Assembly: GCA_963828855.1 (NCBI GenBank)
Contig: CAWHGB010000004.1
Location: 1-64,000, forward strand
From: CAVVEQ01 sp963828855
GTDB taxonomy: Bacteria; Chloroflexota; Anaerolineae; Anaerolineales; Anaerolineaceae
Direction of reading: 5' to 3'
Length of the DNA stretch: 64,000 nt
Shown in pieces: positions 28,755 through 38,939 of this stretch. The translations under genes and the position numbers were made by a program. Each line of letters starts with the position of its first letter. Positions within the stretch are counted from its first letter, which is position 1. The notes beneath the pieces are model-generated. The model worked only from the letters and a program-made list of their open reading frames with translations, was not told where the DNA came from and ran no database searches.

Positions 28755-31082
28755 TTATTTGATCTCCACCGGACAAACGAAAATGCGCTGTTCAACAGGG
28801 GTATTTTTGCCGCCTGTGATTTCGAAAGCATCCGTCAGACGGATATCCTCCGAACCGCCCCCCACCATGACCTCGATCCGCCCGGCTTCCACCTGCAGCA
28901 GAAAATCTTCGTCATGGTAGGCAAGCTGGTTCACCGGAAGTCTGAAAATTACGGTTTTGGACTCCCCTGCTCCCAGGTTTACCCGGGCAAAGCCCTTGAG
29001 CTCCTTCACCGGACGAGGCAGGGAGGCATATTCATCGCGGACATACAGTTGGACGACCTCCTCCCCCGCCACCTGCCCGGAGTTTTTCACCTTCACCGAA
29101 ATCTGGACTTCCTCACCGGCCTGGGCTATCTTTTTATCCAGAACCAGGTCCGAGAATTCGAATTTGGTGTAACTGAGACCAAACCCGAAGGAATACAAGG
29201 GCGTGACCGGCTCGTTGACGTAATCTCCGTAGATATTCGAGCGCATCCCGGAAGGCTTGTAGTTATAAAAGACAGGCACCTGCCCGACCGAACGCGGGAC
29301 GGAAACCGGCAGCTTCCCGCCCGGATTGACCTTTCCGAGCAGGGTGTCCACCACGGCTTTGGCGCCTTCCTCCCCCGGCACCCAGGCTTCCAGGATGGCA
29401 TTCGCTTTTTCCTCAGCCCCATTCAGGCAGACCGGGCGCCCGTCCACCAGCACCAGCACCACCTGCGTGCCAGTCTCCAGGATCATCTTCACCAGTTTCT
29501 CCTGCACGCCCGGCAGCCGAAGGTCGGTCTCGTCGCGGAATTCCCCGGTGGTGTTGTAATCGGCCAACCCCGACCGACCACCCATCACCAGGATGGCGAC
29601 CTCGGCTGTTTGCGCAGCTTCAACCGCTTCCCCGAACCCGCTTTCGTCATCACTCATCGGCTCGCAGCCCTTCACGCAGGTGATTTCCGCAGAAGGAAGG
29701 CCTAACTTGAAGGCTTCATATATGGTGGGCACCGGCACCGTGAGCGGGGGGATGCTCTCCTGTGTGAAGTTTGTGAAGACGGAATCCTCGGGTGCCATGG
29801 ACATCAACAGTTCCGCCACGGCAGCATAGGAGTAATCACCCATCAAGCTGCGTGCAGAATCCACATTGGGACCAATTAGCGCGATCTTCTTCACTTCTTT
29901 CTTCAACGGCAGGATGCCGTCATTCTTCAAAAGGACCATGGTCCGGCAGGCGAGGTCATAAGCCAGAGATCGATCCTGCGGGGTGTCAAATACTTCGAGC
30001 ACCCTGCCTTCATCCACAAATGGATTTTCGAACAGCCCCAGCTCGAACTTCTTGCGCAGGTGGCGGCTGACAGCTTCATCGACGATATCCATGCTCAGCT
30101 CACCTTTCGCAAGGGCTTGTTTCAGCGGCTCGCCATAGGCAGCCGTGGCGGGCATCTCTACATCAATGCCTGCCGTGATCGCCAGCCTTCCAGCCTCCTT
30201 CATATCCTCCGCCATGTTGTGGTAATAATGGATCATTCCCACCGCTTCGTAATCCGAGACCACAACCCCATCAAAGCCCAGCTTCTCACGCAGGAGGTCA
30301 GTGAGGATACGCTTTGAAGCCGCCACCACCACACCATCCAGCTCCGGATAGGCGTTCATCATCGAAGCCAGACCGGCATCCCGGATGGCAGCCTGGAAGG
30401 GCACCAGGTAGGTATCCCATAGGTCATGCCAGCCGATGTGCACCGGGCCGCAGTTCAAACCACCCTGCGAAAACGAATGACCCACGAAATGCTTTCCCGT
30501 GGCCATCACTCCTTCCTTAAGGGTTTCCCCTTGAAGTCCCTTGATATACGCCATGCCAAACTGGCTCACCAGGGTGGGATCCTCGCCGAAGGTCTCCTCG
30601 ATCCGCCCCCAGCGCGGGTCGCGGGCTACATCCAGCACCGGCGCCAGCCCCTGCCGGGAGCCGACGGCCAGCATCTGCTTGCGGATGGCAGTTGTCATTT
30701 TCTGGGCAAGCGCCGGATCAAACGAACTGGCCAGCCCGATCGGCTGCGGGAAGATCGAGCAGCCCGGCGCCATCAGCCCGGCGCAGCATTCCTCGTGCAC
30801 GATGGCAGGGATGCCCAGGCGGGTCTGTTCTTTTAAATATTTTTGAATGATATTAGCGGTCTTCGCCGCCTCCAGGGGCAGAAAACTGCCCGCCCCCCCG
30901 ATGCGCGTGATCTGACCGATGCCGTCCTTCAGCTTCGTGCTGATCTTGGCCTGGGTCGAGCATGCCTTTGGTTTGCAAGATCGTACAGCCAGAAGGAGCC
31001 CACCTGGGCGAGTTTTCTCGTCCAGGGTCATTTTTCCGAGCAGCTCTTTCACCTCGGTCATATGCGGGTAGATGCGGTGCAT
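28755..31082 (-). CDS. GH3 glycosidase, probable beta-xylosidase or beta-glucosidase
   Basis: A 775-residue GH3 enzyme without a signal peptide, so cytoplasmic. The GH3 N-terminal barrel shows IPAIVHEECCAG, DVARDPRWGRIEETFGEDP, the KH(F)VGHS motif near residue 197 and the nucleophile Asp at about 277 in VVVSDYEAV. The GH3 C-terminal domain (TMVLLKNDGILPL ... GKLPVSVPRSVGQVPVFYNY) and an FN3-like tail follow. Residues about 24-43 look scrambled, consistent with compensating frame errors around a normal KLAQLGSF-like stretch. Its place between xylA and xylB suggests release of xylose from imported xylo-oligosaccharides. Family alone does not prove the sugar. Confidence 0.88.
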   Translation of the reverse strand: MHRIYPHMTEVKELLGKMTLDEKTRPGGLLLAVRSCKPKACSTQAKISTKLKDGIGQITRIGGAGSFLPLEAAKTANIIQKYLKEQTRLGIPAIVHEECCAGLMAPGCSIFPQPIGLASSFDPALAQKMTTAIRKQMLAVGSRQGLAPVLDVARDPRWGRIEETFGEDPTLVSQFGMAYIKGLQGETLKEGVMATGKHFVGHSFSQGGLNCGPVHIGWHDLWDTYLVPFQAAIRDAGLASMMNAYPELDGVVVAASKRILTDLLREKLGFDGVVVSDYEAVGMIHYYHNMAEDMKEAGRLAITAGIDVEMPATAAYGEPLKQALAKGELSMDIVDEAVSRHLRKKFELGLFENPFVDEGRVLEVFDTPQDRSLAYDLACRTMVLLKNDGILPLKKEVKKIALIGPNVDSARSLMGDYSYAAVAELLMSMAPEDSVFTNFTQESIPPLTVPVPTIYEAFKLGLPSAEITCVKGCEPMSDDESGFGEAVEAAQTAEVAILVMGGRSGLADYNTTGEFRDETDLRLPGVQEKLVKMILETGTQVVLVLVDGRPVCLNGAEEKANAILEAWVPGEEGAKAVVDTLLGKVNPGGKLPVSVPRSVGQVPVFYNYKPSGMRSNIYGDYVNEPVTPLYSFGFGLSYTKFEFSDLVLDKKIAQAGEEVQISVKVKNSGQVAGEEVVQLYVRDEYASLPRPVKELKGFARVNLGAGESKTVIFRLPVNQLAYHDEDFLLQVEAGRIEVMVGGGSEDIRLTDAFEITGGKNTPVEQRIFVCPVEIK

Positions 31083-31108
31083 ACCCCTCCTTTATTCGAT
31101 GTTAGAAA

Positions 31109-32281
31109 TTAGCGATTGCCCAGCAGCAGGTCGATGGTGAGCTGATCCAGGCGTTCGTATTTCAACCCGCGGCTCGAAATGGCTGCCCGGTCGAATTTGT
31201 GCTCCTTCAAGGCTTTCGCCTTTGCTTGTGAATAAACGCCGAAAGTATGCCTTCATGGCAGGATCCTCCGCGTTGATCTCTTTCAGCAGCGCCTGGATAT
31301 CCTTATCTGCGTTGAACTGGGCAGCCTTTTCCTTCAGCATCAGGTAGGTGCGCATGCAGCCGCGGGCGAAGTCCTTCACGCCCTCGTAATCCTCGGTGCG
31401 GTAGGCGTGCGCGTCAAAATGGCGCGACCCGGTGTAGCCCACATCCTCCAGGAATTTGACCAGGTAGAAGGCAGCCTTGATGTCGCGCGAGCCAAAGCGC
31501 AGATCCTGGTCGTAGCGCCCGGGGTACTGGTCGTTCAGGTCGATGTGGAAAAGCTTGCCGGCTTCCCAGGCCTGGGCCACACCGTGCATGAAGTTCAGCC
31601 CGGACATGTGTTCGTGGGCAACCTCGGGGTTCACGCCTACCATCTCGGGATGATCGAGGGTCGCGATGAAAGCCCAGCATGTGCCCGGTGGTCGGGTTGT
31701 AGATATCCGCCGCGGGGTTCATTGGGTTTGGCTTCCAGTGCGAATCTTGAAGTCCATACTTATTATCGATGACGTATTCGCACAGGAAATTCAGCGCCTC
31801 GCGGAAGCGCTTGATGGAATCCACCGCGCTCTTAGCTGGAATCGGTCTCGGTGCCCTCGCGCCCGCCCCAGAACACGTACACCTTGGCGCCAAATTCCAC
31901 ACCCAGGTCCATGGCTTTCATGGTCTTCTGAATGGCGTAGGCGCGCACCTTGGAATCGTTGGAGGTAAAGGCGCCGTCCTTGAAGATCGGGTCGCCGAAC
32001 AGGTTGGTGGTGGCCATGGGGACGACCAGACCGGTATCATCGAGGGCTTTGCGGAAGTCCTTTTTGATGGCTTCCGCCTCCGCCGGGGTGGCATCGATGG
32101 GGATCAGGTCGTTATCGTGGAAGTTGACCCCGTAAGCGCCCACCTCACCCAGCAGGTACACCAGCTCCGCCGGGGTTTTCGGTTCACGCACGGGTCCGCC
32201 GAAGGGATCCCGCCCAATGGAACCGACCGTCCACAATCCGAATGTAAATTTGTCTTCTGGTTTGGGGGTGAAAGATGCCAT
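31109..32281 (-). CDS. xylA: Xylose isomerase (three frameshifts)
   Basis: About 390 residues, the class I size, read as 32281-31850, 31850-31660, 31650-31235 and 31235-31109. It opens MASFTPKPEDKFTFGLWTVG. The active-site His and Asp lie in VNFHDNDLIPID, and VYVFWGGREGTE carries the metal-binding Glu region. MVGVNPEVAHEHMSGLNF and HFDAHAYRTEDYEG carry the remaining metal ligands. Removing one A near 31220 turns a random tail into KAKALKEHKFDRAAIS, ending LLLGNR with TAA at 31111-31109, as expected for XylA. The enzyme converts xylose to xylulose for the XylB encoded two genes downstream. AAGGAG precedes the start. Confidence 0.9.
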
Positions 32282-32310
32282 TATGTTTTCTCCTTGAAAG
32301 AATATTTATA

Positions 32311-34299
32311 TCACTTGTCTCCCGGGCACTCGCCCCAGGGAAGTATCACATTGTCAGTCATGATGGTCTCGTATGTCAAGCCATAGCCATACGGGAACAT
32401 GGGCGCTTCACAGCCTTCGGTTGCCTGCACATTATTGATGTTGATCGGCAGCTGGCTGTTGTTTCGCGGCCAGGTATAGGGCAGTTTTCCTGAGAACGGC
32501 TTATCCCCGAAAAGAACATCCGCGATCCCGTCTCCCTCCGTTCCCGGCAGCCAGGCAGCCACCCAGGCATCGGGGATATCATACTGCATTGTGATGACCA
32601 TCGGCCTGCCCGAGATGAGAATGACGATCAGTTTCTTGCTGTGGGCCCGCAGGTCCGAGATCAATTGAATATCCTGTTCAGATAAGTTTAGGGAAATGGT
32701 ATCGCCAAACCCCTCGGCGTATGGCAACTCGCCCACAACCGCGATCCCGATATCCGCTTCCCCGGAAAACTGACCTGTTGGACTGTATTTCACCTGGGTG
32801 GATCCGGGTACAGCTTGTTTGATCCCATCCAAAATTGTGGTGCCGGGTTGAATATCTCCCCGTACCTCCCTGCCAGTTGATCGTCCAGCCCCCCGTTTGG
32901 ATACCGATATCATCTGCCGCAGCCCCACCGACAAAGATCGTGGGAACCGTTTTGCTTATAGGGAGCGCCTCATTTTCATTCTTCAATAAAACCAGGGATT
33001 CGCTCACGGCCTGCCTGGCCAATTCCCTGTGCTCAGGGGAACCAACATTCAAAACGAGGGAAGGATCCCCATAGGGATGGTCAAAAAGCCCGGATTCGAA
33101 TTTTACGAGCAGGATTCTGCGGACAGCATCATCCAGCCTTTCCATCGAGATATCGCCGTTTGCTGATTGCCTGTTCCATTGCGTTGGTGAAGCCCACATA
33201 ATCATAGGGCAACATTACCATGTCGATCCCGGCATTGATGCTTTTAACCACCGCCGTGTAATAATCCGGATCAACCTGGTCGACCGCCCACATATCAGAT
33301 ACAACAAACCCGTCAAATCCCAGCTCGCCTTTCAACACACCGGTGATCCAGGGTTTTTGCGCATGCATTTTCACCCCATTCCAGCTGCTGTAGGAGATCA
33401 TCACGCTCTTTTCCCCTGAATCCACTGCTGCCTGATACGGTGGGAGAAACAACTTTCGGGTTGCCTCCTCGTCGTAACGCGTGTCCCCTTGGTCGAGCAA
33501 ACATATCTTCCCGTCATTCGTCCAAATTGAGGTGCCGGCTGTGGTGCCGCCATCTCCGAGAAAATGCTTTGAGGTTGCTAAGACGTAAATCGTACGACCG
33601 GGATCGCCCTGATAGGAATCCGGCAATGTCTGTAAACCTTGGATAAACGCTGATCCCAATTCACTAACCAGTTCGGTGTTTTCACTGTAGGACTCGTACG
33701 TTCTTCCCCAGCGGATATCCTGGGGTACAGCCAGGATGGGAGCAAGGTCCCAGGTATACCCAGAAGCCAGCATTTCCTCCGCGGTGGCTGCCCCGATTTG
33801 CCGGACGAGGTCCGGATCGCGGGTGGCACCCAGTCCGATCTCCTGGGGGAAGACGGTTGCGCCATGCATGGCCGCGTTTCCATGGATCGCATCGATCGCG
33901 AAGATCATGGGAATTCCCAACCGGGTGGAGAGGGCTGCATCCTGAAACTTCTTTACCTCGTTATACCAGGCTCCGATATTCGTCGCATCCGCCGGCCGAT
34001 CGCCTCCTCCTATGATCGACCCGATATAGTATCGGGCGATATCCTCAGGTGTGATCCCAAACCTTGTCACTTGTGCCATTTGGCCGATCTTTTCTTCAAC
34101 GCTCATCTTTGATAAGAGTTCCTCGACCTGCGTCTGGTAATACGGTGTTGGTGTTACTGTAGGCGGTGGAGAAGTGGGGGTTGATGCTACCGGCGTATGG
34201 GACGGTTCCTTTGATGGTTCAACCGTTACCCTGAGGTTGCTCGGTGCAGGCTGCAATGAAAAGCATTACGAAAATTACCAATACGGATCTACTTCTCAT
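32311..34299 (-). CDS. GH3 exo-beta-glucanase, lipoprotein (frameshifted)
   Basis: About 660 residues, with a lipoprotein signal MRSRSVLVIFVMLFIAAC starting at ATG 34299 (GAGG 8 bp upstream). A frame change near 34235 leads into a TP-rich linker (STPTSPPPTVTPTP) and then the GH3 barrel. The barrel shows VEELLSKMSVEEKIGQMAQV, PQDIRWGRTYESYSE, TSKHFLGDGGT and the nucleophile Asp in FVVSDMWAVDQVD. The C-terminal domain has SGRPMVITMQYDIPDAWVAA and FPYGYGLTY. This is the ExoP/cellodextrinase-like GH3 branch acting on beta-glucans from the non-reducing end. Being lipid-anchored, it should trim oligosaccharides outside the cell before import. Its closest relative here is the next GH3 gene upstream. 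Confidence 0.85.
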
Positions 34300-34376
34300 T
34301 TCATTACCTCTTTCCTTTCACCGCCTTCTGCTGAAGTTGCTTTGTTGAAAGCCTCCTTGTGTCAATGAAGAATACG

Positions 34377-36191
34377 TTATTTGTCTCCCGGACAATTACC
34401 CCAAGGGATGAGATTGTTCTCGACCTCACCCAATCCATAACCTAATCCATATCCATACGGGAACATAGGGGCATCGCAGCCTTCAGTCGCCTTTACATTA
34501 TTGATATTGATCGGAAGCTGGCTGTCGTTCCGTGGCCAGGTGTAGGGCAGCTTTCCGGTGAAGACCTGCTTCCCGAAAAGCACATCCGCAACGCCCCCGC
34601 CTTCCGACCCGGGCAGCCAGGCGGCAACCCAGGCATCCGGAATGTCGAACTCGGGGGTGATGACCATCGGCCTGCCGGAGATGAGGATTACGATCAACTT
34701 GTCGCTTTGCTGGCGCATCCTCTGGATCAGGCGGACATCTTCAGGTTTAAGGAGAAGGGAAGAGACGTCCCCCGGTCCCTCCGCGTAGGGCAGCTCGCCC
34801 ACCACGGCGATGCCAACTTCCGCCTTGCCGTCGAATTGCCCTTCCGGGCTGAATTCCACATGGGTATCCGCGGAAACAGCGTCCCGGATCCCTTCCAGGA
34901 TGGTCGTTCCCGGAAGGATATCGCCGGTCTTTCCCTGCCAGTCGATCGTCCAGCCGCCGGACTGGATGCCGATATCATCCGCGGCGATCCCGCCCACATG
35001 AATGGTCGTTGTCGTTTTTGGGATGGGAAGAGCCTGGTTGTCATTCTTGAGCAGGACCAGCGATTCGCTGACCGCCCGACGTGCAACTTCGCGGTGCTCG
35101 GGGGAGCCCACAATCGCGAGCTGAGAAGCCTCTCCATAAGGATGGTCGAAAAGCCCCAATTCGAATTTCTTCAACAAGATCCGACGGACCGCGTCATCGA
35201 TCCGCTCCATGGTGATATCGCCCTTCCCCACCGCGCGCTTCATGGTCGTGATGAAGCGGACGTAATCCAGCGCGACCATATTCATGTCGATCCCAGCGTT
35301 GATGCTCTTCACAACCGCCTGGTAGTATTCGGGGTCCACCTGGTCGATCCCCGCCCAATCGGAGATCACCAGCCCGTCAAATGCCAGTTCGCCCTTTAGC
35401 ACGTCCGTGATCCACGTTTTTTGCTCGTGCATCTTCTTCCCGTTCAGGCTGCTGAAGGAAACCATCACGCTGCCCGCTCCCGCATCCAGCGCGGCCTGGT
35501 AGGGCGGCAGGAATAATTTCCGCACACTGGCTTCATCGAAACGGGTATCACCCTGATCGAGCAGGTAATGAAAATCATCCATCGTCTGGGTTGAGGTCCC
35601 GAAGGTGGTTCCGCCATCGCCAAGGAAATGCTTGGGGGTGGTCATGACGTAGATGGATTGCCCCACCGCCGGCTGGTAGGATTCCGGCAATCCCTGCTGC
35701 CCGTGGATAAAGGCGGATGCCAGTTCGCTCACCAGGGCGGTATCTTCACCAAAGGACTCGTAGGTTCTTCCCCAGCGGATATCCTGCGGTACGGCAACCA
35801 CCGGGGCAAAGTTCCAGGGAATCCCGGTGGCCAGCATTTCCTCCGCGGTAATTGCGCCCACCTGGCGCACCAGATCGGCATCGCGGGTGGCACCCAGGCC
35901 GATCTCCTGCGGGAAGATGGTGGCCCCATCCACATGCCCGTGCCCGTGGACTGCATCCACCCCGAAGAGAATGGGAATTCGCAGGCGGGTGGTCAGGGCG
36001 TCATCCTGGTATTTTTTCGTTTGCTCCAGCCAGGCTTCCGCCTTGTTGGAACCAGGCAGTCCCCCGCCCCCATTCAGCACCGAGCCGAGGAAATAACGGC
36101 CAACATCCCCCGGTTTGATCGCCCCCCTCTCCGCCTGGGTCATCTGGCCGATTTTTTCATCGAGGGTCATCTGCCCCAGCAAGTCTTCCAC
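34377..36191 (-). CDS. GH3 exo-beta-glucanase, probable lipoprotein with unclear start
   Basis: 604 residues in one open frame from a GTG at 36191. It begins VEDLLGQMTLDEKIGQMTQ and contains DIRWGRTYESFGED, TPKHFLGDGGT, the nucleophile Asp in LVISDWAGIDQVD and the C-terminal FPYGYGLGYG. It is clearly paralogous to the GH3 lipoprotein downstream. The frame stays open upstream to about 36335 and encodes a perfect lipoprotein signal (LFVIVLLFLCACSAKP), but no ATG, GTG or TTG lies ahead of it in frame. The true start is therefore probably near 36290-36320 and hidden by a sequence error. I mark only the certain part. Role: extracellular beta-glucan oligosaccharide trimming. Confidence 0.87.
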   Translation of the reverse strand: MEDLLGQMTLDEKIGQMTQAERGAIKPGDVGRYFLGSVLNGGGGLPGSNKAEAWLEQTKKYQDDALTTRLRIPILFGVDAVHGHGHVDGATIFPQEIGLGATRDADLVRQVGAITAEEMLATGIPWNFAPVVAVPQDIRWGRTYESFGEDTALVSELASAFIHGQQGLPESYQPAVGQSIYVMTTPKHFLGDGGTTFGTSTQTMDDFHYLLDQGDTRFDEASVRKLFLPPYQAALDAGAGSVMVSFSSLNGKKMHEQKTWITDVLKGELAFDGLVISDWAGIDQVDPEYYQAVVKSINAGIDMNMVALDYVRFITTMKRAVGKGDITMERIDDAVRRILLKKFELGLFDHPYGEASQLAIVGSPEHREVARRAVSESLVLLKNDNQALPIPKTTTTIHVGGIAADDIGIQSGGWTIDWQGKTGDILPGTTILEGIRDAVSADTHVEFSPEGQFDGKAEVGIAVVGELPYAEGPGDVSSLLLKPEDVRLIQRMRQQSDKLIVILISGRPMVITPEFDIPDAWVAAWLPGSEGGGVADVLFGKQVFTGKLPYTWPRNDSQLPININNVKATEGCDAPMFPYGYGLGYGLGEVENNLIPWGNCPGDK

Positions 36192-36335
36192 CCTGCGCTC
36201 GTTTTCGGAGAGAGCGCTTCCAGCTTGCGAATCAACAGGCTTGGTCGCCGGTTTCGCAGAGCAGGCGCAAAGGAAGAGAAGGACAATTACAAAGAGTGCC
36301 GCCCTGTAATGGTGATACCCGGATTGTTCGTGTTC

Positions 36336-38798
36336 TTATCCAAGGGTCACTTCGACTTGGAGCTTTTTGCAGTTGGGAGCGGGAAGCGGAATCAGGTTAC
36401 CCTCGATGGCGTTCCCGTCGATGCGGATGCTCACCCTGTTTCCGGGTTTTTCACGAAGCACACGGATATCATATATCCACCCCACGGAAGATCCTCACCG
36501 CGGTAAATTCCTTCCACGAATCCGGGATGACCGGGGCGAGGATCAACCCGTCATACCCGGGGCGGATTCCCAGGATCCACTGGGTGATGGCAACATAATT
36601 CCAGGCGGCGGACCCGGTCAGCCAGGAGTTCTTCGCCTCGCCGGGCTTGACCGCCTCCTTGCCCGAGATCATCTGGGCATAGACGTATGGTTCGCAGCGA
36701 TGCAGGTCGCTTATCTCCTCCCGGCAGGAGGGATTGATGCGATGGTAGTAATCCAGCGCCTTCTCTCCCCGCCCGAGCCTGGCTTCAGCGATCATCACCC
36801 AGGGGTTGGTGTGGCAGAACACGCTGCCATTTTCCTTATATCCCGGGGGATAGGAGGAGATTTCCCCAAGGTTCAGTTGGTAACTTGTATAGGCTGGATT
36901 CAGCAGCACGATGCCGTGCTCACATAGCCAGACGCTCCGCCACGGAGTCGAGCGCTTTTTGTGCTTTGCCGTCGGCCAGCCCGATCCCGGCGATGACGCA
37001 CATTCCCTGCGGTTCGATAAATATCTGGCCTTCTGCGCACGCCTTTGATCCGAGCGGCTTGCCCGAAATGATCGTAGGCGCGGCGGAACCAATCCCCGTC
37101 CCAGCCGGCGGTTTCCACCCGCTCTGTCATCTTGCGTTGCTCTTCCCGGTAGATCTGCGCTTCGGCAGGTTTCCCGGATCTTTCAGCGATCACCGCCATC
37201 TCCCCAGATGCCAGGACGAACAACCCCGCAATGAAGACGCTTTCCGCCACCTTCCCATCCCGGCCAGATGGTGGTCTGGAAGGATTGCCCGGGGGTATCC
37301 GAGAAGCAGTTCAGGTTCAGGCAGTCGTTCCAGTCCGCCCGCCCGATCAACGGCAGCCCGTGTGGTCCGAGCCGCTCGAGGGTGTATTGGAGTTGAACGC
37401 CGGATATGCTCATAGAGCGGCGCCTGGCTGCCCGGCTTGTTATCGAAGACCACCTGCTCATCGAGAATGCTCCAATCCCCGGTCTCTTTCAAGTATGCAG
37501 AAACCGCTAGGACAAGCCAGAGCGGGTCATCATTGAAACCACTGCCAATATCATTGTTGCCCAGCTTGGTCATGGGCTGGTACTGGTGGTACGCACCGCC
37601 ATCCGGAAGCTGGGTGGCAGCCAGGTCGAGGATGCGCTCGCGAGCCCGCTCGGGGATCAGGTGCATGAAACCCAGCAGGTCCTGGTTGGAATCGCGGAAG
37701 CCCATACCGCGCCCGATACCCGATTCAAAATAGGATGCCGAACGGGAAAAATTGAAAGTGACCATCACCTGGTAGGCGTTCCAGATGTTGACCATGCGGT
37801 TGGTATGGATATCCGGTGTTTCCACCTGTAAACGCCCAAGAAGTTGTTCCCAGGAATCCCTATGTTCCTTGAAGGCCCGATCCACCTCTGGCAGGATCCA
37901 GATATTCTCGGAGGATCGGAAGAACGGTCTTTTTATTGATGGTGGTGGAACCGGGTGGGTCGAATTTTTCATTCACCGGGTTCTCGTGGTAGCCGAGCAG
38001 GAAAATGATCCGGCGGGTTTCTCCCGGGTCCAGGGTCACCCGGGTGTGGAGGGCGCCGATTGGCTGCCATCCCAGAGCAATGGAGTCTGTACATTGCCCA
38101 TTCTCCACAGCAACCGGGTGGATTCCATCCACGGTAGGGTCCCAGAAAGGCATCGCGGTTGGTATCGAAACCGGTAAGCGGCTCAGAGCAGGCAAAATAC
38201 GCAAAGTGGTCACGTCTTTCACGGTACTCCGACTTGTGATAAATGATCCCGTCCTCGACCTCCACCTCGCCGATCGAATAATTGCGCTGGAAGTTATTGG
38301 AATCATCCACCGCGTCCCACAGGCAGAATTCAACGGCGGAGAAGACACGGATAGATCCGCCTTCCGGCTACGCTGGTTGGTGAGCTCCATGCTCCAGATC
38401 TCCAGGTTCTGCCCGGGCGGGACGAAATACAGGATGGAAGCCGCGATCCCTTCGGATGATGAGCTGATGCGGGTGTACCCCATTCCATGCCGGCATTCAT
38501 AGCTATCCAGATTCCCGCGGACCGGCTGCCAGGTTGGCGACCAGAAGTCGAGGCTCATCCGCACCATTATCGCGGAGATAAATATATCGCCCGTTTTCAT
38601 CCAGCGGGGCGTTGTTGTAGCGGTAGCGGGTGAGCCGGCGCAAGCGGGCATCCTTATAAAAGGAATACCCCCCCGCGGTGTTGGAGATGAGTCCGAAATA
38701 TGCTTCGCTCCCGAGGTAATTGATCCAGGGCAGCGGAGTATCCGGTCGGGATGATCACATATTCACAAGCCTGGTCATCGAAGAAATCCATAACGCAT
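36336..38798 (-). CDS. GH94 cellobiose phosphorylase-like (many frameshifts)
   Basis: About 815 residues spread over at least six frame segments. The start at 38798 reads MRYGFFDDQACEYVI once one extra T is removed near 38786, parallel to MQYGYFDDEA of the other GH94 here. The catalytic segment GLPLIGRADWNDCLNLNCFS carries the general acid Asp and the CFSDTPGQSFQTT stretch I associate with cellobiose phosphorylases. The product ends VEVTLG. It would split imported cellobiose into glucose-1-phosphate and glucose, saving ATP. It is the first enzyme behind the ABC importer genes, separated from them by 141 bp with a strong hairpin. Confidence 0.82.
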
Positions 38799-38856
38799 AA
38801 GTGTTCCTGTGATATTGCTCGTGCTGAATGCGGCCGCGGAATCAGTTTGTATTGAA

Positions 38857-38898
38857 ATTGATCCCGTATCCGGTTGCTATTCCTTATACGGGATCAAT
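38857..38898 (-). other. Intercistronic 13-bp stem-loop in sugar operon
   Basis: ATTGATCCCGTAT and ATACGGGATCAAT form a perfect 13-bp stem with a 16-nt loop, between the second permease gene and the GH94 gene. On the minus strand no U-tract follows, so it is more like an RNA processing or stability element than a terminator. Confidence 0.6.
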
Positions 38899-38939
38899 CG
38901 CCTTCCGTCCCCTGAAAGAGGGAAGCCCAATGTCGAATT

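Noticed and set aside
28629..29705. 358-codon plus-strand frame over xylB and GH3
   Set aside because: Same pattern: an antisense reading of two well-supported minus-strand genes.
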